From Mycolicibacterium chubuense NBB4 (lineage in GTDB: Bacteria; Actinomycetota; Actinomycetes; Mycobacteriales; Mycobacteriaceae), in NCBI RefSeq assembly GCF_000266905.1, contig NC_018027.1, forward strand, positions 1,488,001-1,552,000: a stretch of 64,000 nt of DNA. The letters are read 5' to 3'. The notes under the pieces are model-generated. The model was not told the DNA's origin. It saw only the letters and a program-made list of their open reading frames with translations, and did no database searches. Below, piece by piece: positions 25,829 through 33,807 of the stretch. The translations under genes were made by a program, and so were the position numbers. The first letter of the stretch is position 1; every line of letters starts with the position of its first letter.

Positions 25829-25912
25829 TCTAGACTCGGACGGGCGGTGTGGTGTGTACCGACTCCGCACCGGGGTACGCAGTGTCGGAAGCTGACGAAA
25901 AGGGTTGATCCG

Positions 25913-26995
25913 ATGTGGAACAAGCGAGGCGACATGAGGATTCATGAGCGGTCTCCCTTCAATGCCGAGTCGCCTCTCGGCGCGCTCACCGACGACATCA
26001 CTGCGGTCGATGCGTTCTACAGCCGCAATCACGGCCCCATCCCCGAGCTGCCGATCGCGCGGTGGCGGCTGCGCGTCGACGGTCTGGTCGCGACGCCGCG
26101 CACGTTCACCTTCGATGAGATCTCCACCGAGTTCGGTGTGCACGCCGTCACGGCGACCCTGCAGTGCGCCGGCAATCGGCGGGCCGAACTGGCCGATGTG
26201 CGGGACATCCCGGGGGAGGACCTGTGGGGTTCGGGGGCGGTCTCGACGGCGGAATGGCGAGGCGCCCGGCTGGCCGATGTCCTCGACGCGGTCGGTGCCG
26301 ACCGAACGCACGGCGCGCACGTCTGCTTCGAGGCGCCCGACGTCTCGGCTCTTGCCGATCCTCCCCAGGTCTACGGCGGTTCCATCCCATTGGCCAAGGC
26401 ACTGTCCCCTGAGGTGCTTCTCGCATGGGGTATGAACTGCGAGCCTCTGTCACGGGTTCACGGCGGCCCGGTCCGCGTGATCGTTCCGGGCTACGTCGGC
26501 GCGCGCAGCGTCAAGTGGGTCACCGCGGTCACGGTGACCGATCAGCCATCGGACAACTACTTCCAGGCCAGCGCCTATCGCATTCTGCCGCCGGCAGACG
26601 ATGCCGGCAGCGTCGCTCCCGGAGCGGGGATACCGCTGTCCACGCTGCCCATCACCTGCGATTTTCTCAGCCATCGAGACGGCGACCGGGTGCCCGACGG
26701 GCTGCTGACCGTGACGGGTTACGCCCTCGCCGGCGACGGGCGCGACGTGGCCCGCGTCGACGTCTCGCTCGATGACGGCCGGAGCTGGCACCAGGCGGAA
26801 CTGGATCAGCCCCGCAGCCGCTGGAGCTGGCGGCACTGGAGCCTGACCATGACGGCTGCGCCGGGACCGCTGCGCCTGACCGCCCGGGCGTTCGACGACA
26901 CCGCTGCGACGCAGCCGGAATCCGCGGCCGCGCTGTGGAATCCGAAGGGATACGCGAACAACTCCTGGCCGCGCATCCACCTTTCGGTCGGCTGA
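25913..26995 (+). CDS. Sulfite-oxidase-family molybdopterin enzyme
   Basis: A 360-residue molybdenum enzyme. The Moco-binding domain spans about 15-235: LQCAGNRR at 83-90 contains the molybdenum-ligating Cys85, then FEAPDVSAL, MNCEPLSRVHGGPVR and VPGYVGARSVKWV, typical of the sulfite oxidase fold. The C-terminal dimerisation domain (about 245-355) has DVARVDVSLDDGRSWHQAEL and ALWNPKGYANNSWPRIHL. No signal peptide and no haem or Cyt b5 domain, so it is a cytosolic, plant-like or SorA-like form. Next to a persulfide dioxygenase, its likely job is sulfite to sulfate. ATG at 25913 has AAGGG nine bases upstream; an ATG at 25934 is an alternative. The dyad at 25815 sits in its promoter. Confidence 0.85.
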   Translation: MWNKRGDMRIHERSPFNAESPLGALTDDITAVDAFYSRNHGPIPELPIARWRLRVDGLVATPRTFTFDEISTEFGVHAVTATLQCAGNRRAELADVRDIPGEDLWGSGAVSTAEWRGARLADVLDAVGADRTHGAHVCFEAPDVSALADPPQVYGGSIPLAKALSPEVLLAWGMNCEPLSRVHGGPVRVIVPGYVGARSVKWVTAVTVTDQPSDNYFQASAYRILPPADDAGSVAPGAGIPLSTLPITCDFLSHRDGDRVPDGLLTVTGYALAGDGRDVARVDVSLDDGRSWHQAELDQPRSRWSWRHWSLTMTAAPGPLRLTARAFDDTAATQPESAAALWNPKGYANNSWPRIHLSVG

Positions 26996-27105
26996 GCGGA
27001 CTCGGGACACTCGCTACTTCCGTCCCCGCGACCGGGGGCCTTCGCCTCTGTTGGGCCCGGGCGATCTTCCGCATCGTGGGCAGCGGACCCCGGCCGCCTC
27101 AGCGA

Positions 27106-27123
27106 TATACCCTAGGGGGTATA
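27106..27123. promoter_or_regulatory. TATACCC-N4-GGGTATA dyad, candidate CsoR/CstR-family operator
   Basis: Perfect 7-bp arms, TATACCC (27106-27112) and GGGTATA (27117-27123), around TAGG, 39 bases upstream of the peroxiredoxin ATG. It is the better of two such dyads in the sulfur region; the other precedes the sulfite-oxidase-like gene. Confidence 0.65.
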
Positions 27124-27162
27124 GTCTGCCGAAGGCGACACCTCGTAGGAAGGACCATTGAC

Positions 27163-27912
27163 ATGACCAGCACTGTCGAGAGCACGGCGCCGGCAGCGAC
27201 GATGCCGCGCATCGGGGATCCGGCACCGTCGTTCACCGCTGTCACCACCCAGGGCGAGATCAACTTCCCCGCCGACTATGCAGGGAAGTGGGTGATCTTC
27301 TTCTCCCATCCAGCCGACTTCACACCGGTGTGCACCAGCGAATTCATCACCTTCGCCTCCATGCAGGAAGAATTCGCGGCCTACAACACCGAGCTGGTCG
27401 GCCTTTCTGTCGACGGCCTGTACAGCCACATCGCGTGGTTGCGGACCATCAAGGACAAGATCGCCTTCCGTGGGATGCGCGACGTCGAGGTGACCTTCCC
27501 GCTCATCGAAGACGTGTCGATGGACATCGCCCGCAGGTACGGGATGATCATGCCCGGCGAGGACTCGACCAAGGCGGTCCGCGCGGTCTTCGTCATCGAC
27601 CCCGAGGGCGTGGTGCGGGCGGTCATCTATTACCCGCTGTCGCTCGGCCGCAACTTCGACGAACTGCTGCGCGTGATCAAGGCACTGCAGACCGCCGACC
27701 ACTTCGAGGTGGCCACCCCCGCGGACTGGCGTCCCGGTGAACCCGTGATCGTTCCGACCGCCGGATCCTGCGGGACCGCCAAGGAGCGAATGGAGAATCA
27801 GGACCACGGCGTCGAATGCGAGGACTGGTTCTTCTGCACCAAGAAGATTCCTGCCGAAGAGGTGGAGTCCGCGATCCGCCGCGATCAGCGGGGGTGGGAG
27901 CCCGCTGGATAG
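27163..27912 (+). CDS. Peroxiredoxin (Prx6/1-Cys subfamily)
   Basis: A 249-residue thiol peroxidase. The active-site segment HPADFTPVCTSEF contains the peroxidatic Cys57; the catalytic Arg is expected in ARRYGMIMPG and KAVRAVFVIDPEG. The C-terminal domain has three more cysteines, in AGSCGTAKERM and VECEDWFFCTKK, a pattern of the archaeal-type Prx6 group in which a C-terminal Cys acts in resolution. Substrates would be hydrogen peroxide, organic peroxides or, in this setting, possibly persulfides. AGGAAGGA is at a good distance before the ATG. The CsoR/CstR-like dyad in its promoter links it to the sulfur genes. The 3' end overlaps the convergent CDF gene by 28 bases. Confidence 0.9.
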   Translation: MTSTVESTAPAATMPRIGDPAPSFTAVTTQGEINFPADYAGKWVIFFSHPADFTPVCTSEFITFASMQEEFAAYNTELVGLSVDGLYSHIAWLRTIKDKIAFRGMRDVEVTFPLIEDVSMDIARRYGMIMPGEDSTKAVRAVFVIDPEGVVRAVIYYPLSLGRNFDELLRVIKALQTADHFEVATPADWRPGEPVIVPTAGSCGTAKERMENQDHGVECEDWFFCTKKIPAEEVESAIRRDQRGWEPAG

Positions 27913-28913
27913 GCGTGGACGAGCGCGGTCGACAGCCTGGGCACCGCGTGGGTGAGCGTGTGCTCCGCGCTGTGGGCGATGTGGTGTGCCTCGGCGAGCG
28001 ACACGGCGGCGTCGATGTCGAGTTCGGCCTCGGCGTGCAGGCGGTGCCCGATCCAGCGCATCCGCACGCTGCGCACGTCGACCACACCCGGTTCGGCCGC
28101 CAAAGCGGCCTCTGCCGCGTCGACGAAGGCGGGATCCACCCCGTCCATCAGCCGGCGGAACACGTCGCGGATGGCGGTGCGCAGCACTGCCAGGATCGCG
28201 ACGGTGATGACCAGGCCGATGACGGGGTCGGCCGGGGGAAACCCCATCGCGACGCCGCCGGCGCCGAGAAGTACCGCCAGTGACGTGAATCCGTCTGTGC
28301 GAGCGTGCAATCCGTCGGCGATGAGCGCGGCCGAGCCGATGCGTCGGCCGATGCGGATCCGGTAGACGGCAACCACTTCGTTGCCGATGAAGCCGACGAG
28401 ACCGGCCGCGGCGACCCAGCCGACGTGTTCGATCGCGACGGGGTGGACGAGGCGGCGGATCGACTCGACGCCGGCGATGACCGCCGACAGCGTGATCATC
28501 GCGATCACGAACAGCCCCGCGATGTCCTCGGCGCGGCCGAAGCCGTAGGTGTAGCGCCGCGTGGCCGTCCTGGTCCCCAGGGCGAAAGCGGTCCACAGCG
28601 GGATGGCCGTCAACGCGTCGGAGAAGTTGTGGATGGTGTCGGCGAGCAGCGCGATGGAGCCCGACAGCACAACGATGACGATCTGTGCGACCGCGGTGAC
28701 GACGAGCACCAGGAGGCTGATCTTGACCGCTCGTATTCCTGCTGCGCTCGACTCCAGGGCGTCGTCGATGCTGTCGGAGGCATCGTGGCTGTGCGGGGCG
28801 AAGACCTCGAGAACCGCCGCACGGAAGGCCCCGACGACACCACCGCCGGTGTGGTGGTGGTGCTCGTGGTCATCGCCGTGGTGGTCGACCACGGCGCGGG
28901 GTTCGTGGCTCAT
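27885..28913 (-). CDS. CDF-family cation efflux transporter
   Basis: A 342-residue membrane antiporter exporting divalent metal. Residues 7-25 include a His-rich metal-collecting stretch (HHGDDHEHHHH). Six transmembrane segments follow; helix 2 carries SIALLADTIHNFSDAL and helix 5 ADGLHARTDGFTSLAV, giving the HxxxD and D/H metal-site residues of the zinc/iron CDF group. The cytosolic C-terminal domain (about 255-335) has the ferredoxin-like GVVDVRSVRMRWIG and HAEAELDIDAAVSLAEAHHIA. Its start codon overlaps the ArsR stop (ATGA), so it is translated with the ArsR regulator. It overlaps the convergent peroxiredoxin by 28 bases. Confidence 0.9.
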   Translation of the reverse strand: MSHEPRAVVDHHGDDHEHHHHTGGGVVGAFRAAVLEVFAPHSHDASDSIDDALESSAAGIRAVKISLLVLVVTAVAQIVIVVLSGSIALLADTIHNFSDALTAIPLWTAFALGTRTATRRYTYGFGRAEDIAGLFVIAMITLSAVIAGVESIRRLVHPVAIEHVGWVAAAGLVGFIGNEVVAVYRIRIGRRIGSAALIADGLHARTDGFTSLAVLLGAGGVAMGFPPADPVIGLVITVAILAVLRTAIRDVFRRLMDGVDPAFVDAAEAALAAEPGVVDVRSVRMRWIGHRLHAEAELDIDAAVSLAEAHHIAHSAEHTLTHAVPRLSTALVHAYPAGSHPR

Positions 28914-29329
28914 GCCCCACGCCCGTTGCCGGAGGCCGCTCTCAGTGCGGAGTTCCCGGCGTGCAGTTTCGTCAACTCTGCCGTATCGCGGTGATGTCCG
29001 GGAACTCCGGGCCCGGCATGCTCGGCATTGAACACCGCATCGGTGACGAGTTGCTTGATGTGGTCGTTGTCGAGCCGGTAGAACACCGTCGTGCCCTCGC
29101 GGCGGGTGTGGACCAACCGCGCCATCCGGAGCTTCGCCAGGTGCTGAGACACCGAGGGGGCGGGCTTGTTCACCTGCGCGGCGAGGTCGTTGACCGAGAG
29201 TTCCCGGCTCACCAACGCCCACAGGATCTGCACCCGGGTGGCGTCCGCCAGCATCCGAAACACTTCGACAACCAGGTTCACCTGATCATCGGGCAGGCGG
29301 CGCGTGCATTGCCCACTGTCTGCATTCAT
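28910..29329 (-). CDS. ArsR/SmtB-family metal-sensing repressor
   Basis: A 139-residue winged-helix regulator. DNA-binding helices at about 43-72 include NDLAAQVNKPAPSVSQHLAKL, then the wing LVHTRREGTTVFYRL. The following alpha-5 helix holds D87, D89, H90 and H104, consistent with an interhelical zinc/nickel/cobalt-type site of the SmtB/CzrA group, although not every CzrA ligand is present. A His-containing C-terminal extension (GHHRDTAEL) could add ligands. It is the first gene of the ArsR-CDF pair and should relieve repression of the exporter when metal is in excess. The 5' region (29330-29391) has no clear dyad that I would assign to it. Confidence 0.88.
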   Translation of the reverse strand: MNADSGQCTRRLPDDQVNLVVEVFRMLADATRVQILWALVSRELSVNDLAAQVNKPAPSVSQHLAKLRMARLVHTRREGTTVFYRLDNDHIKQLVTDAVFNAEHAGPGVPGHHRDTAELTKLHAGNSALRAASGNGRGA

Positions 29330-29391
29330 ACGCAGATAGTAGAACTCATTCCTCTCAGGTGGCTAGACCGCCGGGCGGACGTGACCCGTGC

Positions 29392-29598
29392 TCACCCGAG
29401 ATGGTCCGTGAGGCGGCCCGTTCTTCCTCGGGACGGTTCGGGAGACACGGCTGAACAGAAACGACGGCGGGGTAGCGGTGTCGACGCGGTGTCCATGGTG
29501 CGTCCGCACCGCCGGCAGACCGCCAGCTCCGCCGAGTAGGGGCGGCTGACGGGGAACGTGCTGCCACCGCACGGGCAGCGCGGCTCCGGTGCGTTCAT
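29392..29598 (-). CDS. Small zinc-ribbon protein
   Basis: A 68-residue protein with a likely zinc ribbon: CPCGGS at residues 8-13 and CRRCG at 28-32, i.e. two Cys pairs with 16-17 residues between. The remainder is basic and Ser/Pro/Arg-rich. GGAGG lies seven bases before the ATG at 29598, a strong signal that the frame is translated. No family is recognised. It stands alone between the ArsR gene and the STAS gene. Confidence 0.55.
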   Translation of the reverse strand: MNAPEPRCPCGGSTFPVSRPYSAELAVCRRCGRTMDTASTPLPRRRFCSAVSPEPSRGRTGRLTDHLG

Positions 29599-29882
29599 TG
29601 TTTGCCTCCTCGATCGGTCTGACGCTGGTTGATCCCAGGCGGTGCAACTCCCTGTGTACCGGCGGAACTTCAGCGAAGCCTTGCGTGAAGCTGAACGCTT
29701 CCTATGTCATCGGGGTTGTCGCCGGGGTCGATCCGCGGCGCGAGGGCGCAAGCTCATGATCTTTATGCGCTTTGCCCCGGTGCGGGCTACACTGAACGTT
29801 GCCCTACCGCGCAGATGCCTTCCGGTTCAGCTTCCAGCCCACGAGACGCAGCGCCAACCGATCTCGATCCTCGGAGTTGACG

Positions 29883-30257
29883 ATGTCCTCAAGCCCCGAA
29901 CCCAGCAGCGCCGCTTCCCAATGCATCATCAGTGATTCGTGGCGTGACTCTGTGGTGGTCATTCGTTGTGTCGGCGAACTCGACATGATGACCGTTCCCG
30001 AGCTCGAACGCCAGATCGCCAGTGCGATGAAGAAGAGTCCCTCCGCGATGATCGTCGATCTCAGCCGTGTCGAATTCCTCGCCTCGGTCGGCATGGGAGT
30101 TCTGGTGGCGACGCACGACCGCTGTGGCTCGGCGACCCGATTCGTCGTGGTGGCCGACGGCCCGGCGACGAGCAGGCCCATGCGGTTGATCGGGCTGACG
30201 GAGATCATGTCCGTACACCCCACCCTCGAGGCAGCCGTCGCCGACGTCACCGCCTGA
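29883..30257 (+). CDS. STAS-domain anti-sigma-factor antagonist
   Basis: A 124-residue STAS protein of the SpoIIAA/RsbV type. The fold is visible: strand VVVIRCVGELD, helix VPELERQIASAMKK, strand SAMIVDLSRVEFLAS, and the helix VGMGVLVATHDRCG. The conserved regulatory serine would be Ser68 in FLASVGMG. Such proteins, when unphosphorylated, bind an anti-sigma kinase and free the sigma factor (in mycobacteria often SigF). No anti-sigma partner is adjacent. GGAG precedes the ATG at 29883. Confidence 0.8.
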   Translation: MSSSPEPSSAASQCIISDSWRDSVVVIRCVGELDMMTVPELERQIASAMKKSPSAMIVDLSRVEFLASVGMGVLVATHDRCGSATRFVVVADGPATSRPMRLIGLTEIMSVHPTLEAAVADVTA

Positions 30258-30559
30258 CGACCGGCCCCTCAGTCGCCCCGGACGGCCGTTGCGGACCGGT
30301 GCACATCCTGCGAAGCGCTGCCGCTCCGAAATTCTGAGCCCGACATCCGGGTGTAGCCCCCGGCCCGGGCTTCGCACGCGATCGCACGCTTGGCCTGTCG
30401 CGCGGCCGAAGGTCGCAGGCCGGCCCGCGCTCGATCAGGCGACTTGTGGATCGTCGGGCAGAGCCTTTGGACTCTGCTGACGGAGGGCGAGCGGGTGCTC
30501 GAATCGATGATCACAACAGAACAGAGAACGGATCGGCAGTCTTCTCGAGGAGGATTCTC
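30258..30559. other. 302-bp intergenic region with a GCAGAG/CTCTGC dyad
   Basis: No gene seen. An inverted repeat with 6-bp arms, GCAGAG (30458-30463) and CTCTGC (30472-30477), lies about 80-100 bases before the next ATG (30560). A ribosome site GAGGAGG follows. A regulator for the dyad cannot be named. Confidence 0.5.
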
Positions 30560-31024
30560 ATGACTGTCTTGCAGCAATCCCAGACCCGGACGCGGATGTT
30601 CTCCCGTGTCCTGGGCCCGTTCTTGGTGATCGTGGCGCTCGCCGTGGCCCTGCGGACCGGGCACATGAACACACTACTGACCCAGTTCACCGCCACCGAG
30701 GTATGGCCCTGGGTGACGGGCGCATTCATTCTGGTGGGTGGCATCGCCATCGTCGCTTTCCATCAGTACTGGCGCAGCCCGGCGGCCGTCATCGTCTCGG
30801 TGCTGGGGTGGGTCCTGGTCGCACGCGGGGTGCTCCTGCTGGCTTTCCCCGACGTCTTCACGTCGCTGGCCAATCGCATGATCGGCGCCACGGTCGTCTG
30901 GCAGGTGAGCTGGATCGTCATGGGGGTGATCGGTCTGTACCTGACGTATGTCGGATGGAGGCCGGTATCGGCGACGGAGATCGACGTCCATCACGTGTCC
31001 AAGGACCTGCCGCACGCCGCGTAG
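30560..31024 (+). CDS. Four-helix membrane protein
   Basis: A 154-residue integral membrane protein with hydrophobic segments near 15-32, 48-68, 75-96 and 110-132, and a short polar C-terminus. GAGGAGG is well spaced before the ATG. I recognise no family. It is convergent with the WS/DGAT gene, four bases away. Confidence 0.7.
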   Translation: MTVLQQSQTRTRMFSRVLGPFLVIVALAVALRTGHMNTLLTQFTATEVWPWVTGAFILVGGIAIVAFHQYWRSPAAVIVSVLGWVLVARGVLLLAFPDVFTSLANRMIGATVVWQVSWIVMGVIGLYLTYVGWRPVSATEIDVHHVSKDLPHAA

Positions 31025-31028
31025 CAGA

Positions 31029-32441
31029 TCAGACCCGCACGCGGAGCGCCACTTCCAGTTCGGCCAGCGACTCCTCGGTGAGCGGTACCAGGGTGTCCAT
31101 GTCGGGTATCACCTCGCGGCCCGCGACGTATCCGAAGGTGATGCGGTCGGCATAGGAGCAGGTCGTGATGTTGAGCCCTTGGCCGTCGAATACCGCCGAC
31201 ACCGGATAGATCTCGTCGATATGCGCGGCGTTCCAATACATCTCGGTGCGTGGTCCGGCGACGTGGGAGATCGGCAGGTTGTAACCGGCCCGCAGGATCG
31301 GGACGAACGGCACCATCGGCAACAGCACGGTGGGCGCGATGCTCGTCGCCGCCAGCAGTAGGGACGCCGCGGCACCGCGCGTGGCGACCTTCTGCTTGCC
31401 CTCCGCCATCGACCGGTGTACGAGGCTCAGCCGTTCGACCGGATCCGGATTGTCGGTTCCCAATGGGCACAACCAGAGACCGAACACGTTGCCGTGTGCC
31501 TCGGTCCCGCGGCGGGCGGGGTCGCGAACGGTGATCGGGCAGACGGCGATCAGCGACCGGTGCGGAAGTTCGTGATGCCTGTGCAGCCATCGGCGCAGCG
31601 CGCCGGAGATCACGGCGGTCACCACGTCGTTGGCGGTGACTCCCGCGGCAGACTGGATGGCCGCTATCCGGCTTCTCGGCCAGCTTCCGCCTGTCACCAC
31701 CCGGTGCGACCCCAGCCTGTGGTTGAACCGGGTGTAGGGCGCGGCCAACGGTGGCACCGTGGTGCGGCCGGCCAGGCTGGCGAGCGCGGTGGAGATCTCG
31801 CCGGTGGCGACCCGCTCGGCCAGTGCGGCTCCGGAGGCAGCCGCTCGCAGGACCGCGCGAAAGGCGCTCATCGGATGCGGAATTCGCGCGGTGCGGCGTG
31901 GGGGCCGGCGACGCGGTCCGGGTGCGGCCCTGTCGGTGTGGAACGCCGTCATGTCGAGTCGGTGCGGATCGGCGCTCAAGGCGTCGGTGATCATCTGGAG
32001 GCCGGCCACTCCGTCGACCACCGAGTGATGGATCTTGATGTAGAACGCGATCCGCCCGTCGTCGAGTCCGTCGATCAGGTACGACCGCCACATCGGCCGC
32101 CCCGGGGCCAGCCGCTCCGAATGGAGTTCACCGATGCGCTGCCACAACGCATCGCGGTCCGACCCGGCGGGCAATCTTTCGCGTTTGCAGTGGAACTCGA
32201 CGTCGAGGGCGCCGGCGTGCCGCCACACCCAGATGCCCGCGGTGTCCAGACCGCGATGGGGATATCGCAACAGTTGCGGGTCGATCCGGCGCCGCTCGGC
32301 GAGTTGCGCGCGATACAGCTCATCGGCGTAGCCGGGACCCGCGTCCGCGGGCGCCGACATGATCAACACGGCGCCGATGTTGAGCGGATTGAAGCTCTCG
32401 GCGAGCATCATCGCCACGTCGAGGGGGTCGAGCGGGACCAC
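31029..32441 (-). CDS. Wax ester synthase/diacylglycerol acyltransferase (WS/DGAT)
   Basis: A 470-residue acyltransferase that would make triacylglycerol or wax esters from acyl-CoA. The N-terminus VPLDPLDVAMMLAES is family-typical, the catalytic HHSVVDG motif (HHxxxDG) is at about 138-144, and the C-terminal domain has NVFGLWLCPLG, AGYNLPISHVAGPRTEMYWN and DGQGLNITTCSYADRITFG. In M. tuberculosis tgs1 is DosR-induced, so a link to the dormancy genes here is reasonable. The GTG at 32441, ten bases after the stop of the hydrolase gene with GAGGC eight bases upstream, was chosen; the frame remains open further into that gene. Operon: hydrolase then WS/DGAT. Confidence 0.9.
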   Translation of the reverse strand: MVPLDPLDVAMMLAESFNPLNIGAVLIMSAPADAGPGYADELYRAQLAERRRIDPQLLRYPHRGLDTAGIWVWRHAGALDVEFHCKRERLPAGSDRDALWQRIGELHSERLAPGRPMWRSYLIDGLDDGRIAFYIKIHHSVVDGVAGLQMITDALSADPHRLDMTAFHTDRAAPGPRRRPPRRTARIPHPMSAFRAVLRAAASGAALAERVATGEISTALASLAGRTTVPPLAAPYTRFNHRLGSHRVVTGGSWPRSRIAAIQSAAGVTANDVVTAVISGALRRWLHRHHELPHRSLIAVCPITVRDPARRGTEAHGNVFGLWLCPLGTDNPDPVERLSLVHRSMAEGKQKVATRGAAASLLLAATSIAPTVLLPMVPFVPILRAGYNLPISHVAGPRTEMYWNAAHIDEIYPVSAVFDGQGLNITTCSYADRITFGYVAGREVIPDMDTLVPLTEESLAELEVALRVRV

Positions 32442-32451
32442 GGGGGCTGCC

Positions 32452-33714
32452 TCAGGCAGGTTTCGTGGACGGGCGCGTAGAGGACGGATGGTCGAGCACA
32501 CCGGACTGGACCAGCGCCGCGTCGACAAACTGCTGAACGGGCCGAGATTCGAAGAAGCCGGTGTGTCCACCCTGGTACCAGACGATTTCGGGTTTGCCCC
32601 AGTGTTCCCACAGCCGCATCGCCTGCTCGCGCGGATGCACGACGCGGTCGGCGATCCCGGCGTAGATGAAGCGGCCGCGCATCGGCACCTGAGGCTGCAG
32701 CGACAGGGGTGAGGTCATCCGCCCGAGAGGCTCGGCCAGCAGTACCGTCTGACGGCGCGGGTCATCAGAGTTCAGGCCGGCGTGCCGGCCCAGGAGCTCG
32801 ATGAGGTCGACGACCGGGACGCCGAGGACAGCACACGCGATGCCTGATTCCAGACTGGCCACGAGCGAGGTGATGTACCCGCCGAGCGAGATGCTGTACA
32901 TGGCGATCGGGGATTCCGGTTGCTGCAGGCGAATCCACGACAACAGCCGCCTGATGTCCCATACTCCCTGCGCGGTCGCGTGAACGTTGTCCATCACGTT
33001 CTCGCCGGGGAACGTCGTCCCCTTGGGCAGGCCGCGTCCGCGTGGACCGTGCATGGGCAGCACGGGCATCACCACGTTGAGGCCGAGGTCATTGTGGAAG
33101 TGCCAAGCCCGGAACAGAGTGATGTCCAGAGCGGCACGGCCCATCTCGGCGCCGTGGACGCAGATCAACCACGGACGATCCTCTTTGTGCCGCAACAGCA
33201 AGGCGAACTCACGGTCATTGGCGGTATAGCTGCGCCACCGCTGCCCGCCCGGCTCGTTCGGCAGCGGCGAGTAGCCGCTGGTGAAGGACATGCGCTCGCA
33301 GGGCCGACCGGTGACCTTGGTGGGGTGGATGTCGACGTCGGATAGCGGCGGCGGAACCGCGAAGAAGCGCTCCGGGTGATCGAGGAATCCGCGATCACCG
33401 AAGAACTCCAGGGCTGCCTTCACCTCGGCGTCGATCCGTGAGAACGCACTGACATCGCTGACCGGGCGGCGGGCCCGCAATCCGAGCAGGACGATCTCGT
33501 CGCGGAATGCGTGTGCGGCCAGCGCAAGCGACGGCCGCGCGATGGGCAGCCCGCTCGGGGTCCCCTCGAGGAACTCCCGCCAGGACTGCGCGTAAAAGCT
33601 ACCGGTCTTGGCGAACGGGGTCGTCACTTTGCCGAGCAGGTCCGCAGCCGGGGGCCGGCGCACCCGGGAGCGCGCGGGTGCGATGCTCGCGTCGTCGCGG
33701 TCGGGTGCGGTCAT
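32452..33714 (-). CDS. Alpha/beta hydrolase
   Basis: A 420-residue hydrolase. Residues 1-50 are Arg-rich and unstructured; helical segment 45-120; then the hydrolase core: LICVHGAEMGRA near 195, the nucleophile elbow YSISLGGYITSL near residue 275 (Ser in S-x-S-x-G, a variant of GxSxG), IYAGIADRVV with the acid, and QGGHTGFFES containing the catalytic His. Start is uncertain: ATG at 33714 was chosen; an upstream ATG at 33762 extends it by 16 residues. It lies ten bases upstream of the WS/DGAT gene, so the pair is likely an operon for storage-lipid metabolism; lipase, esterase or thioesterase are possible. The IS element lies 95 bases upstream and may have separated it from the kinase gene. Confidence 0.8.
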   Translation of the reverse strand: MTAPDRDDASIAPARSRVRRPPAADLLGKVTTPFAKTGSFYAQSWREFLEGTPSGLPIARPSLALAAHAFRDEIVLLGLRARRPVSDVSAFSRIDAEVKAALEFFGDRGFLDHPERFFAVPPPLSDVDIHPTKVTGRPCERMSFTSGYSPLPNEPGGQRWRSYTANDREFALLLRHKEDRPWLICVHGAEMGRAALDITLFRAWHFHNDLGLNVVMPVLPMHGPRGRGLPKGTTFPGENVMDNVHATAQGVWDIRRLLSWIRLQQPESPIAMYSISLGGYITSLVASLESGIACAVLGVPVVDLIELLGRHAGLNSDDPRRQTVLLAEPLGRMTSPLSLQPQVPMRGRFIYAGIADRVVHPREQAMRLWEHWGKPEIVWYQGGHTGFFESRPVQQFVDAALVQSGVLDHPSSTRPSTKPA

Positions 33715-33801
33715 GTCCGGCGACGTTACGACCACCGCCGGTGCGCGCGATAGGGGCTTCATTCACGCGGCGAGAGGCCGTTCGGCCACGTTCGCGCGGG
33801 A

Positions 33802-33807
33802 CCTAGT
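33802..33807. repeat. Target-site duplication, left copy
   Basis: CCTAGT immediately before the left IS end; the identical 6 bases follow the right end at 34896-34901. Direct sequence evidence of transposition. Confidence 0.9.

Noticed and set aside
27035..27048. GGGGCCTTCGCCTC before peroxiredoxin as a DosR box
   Set aside because: Two mismatches and no paired site, and the stronger dyad at 27106 explains this promoter better.
30355..30371. Possible terminator AGCCC/GGGCT after the STAS gene
   Set aside because: Stem of only 5 bp and about 100 bases from the stop; too weak.
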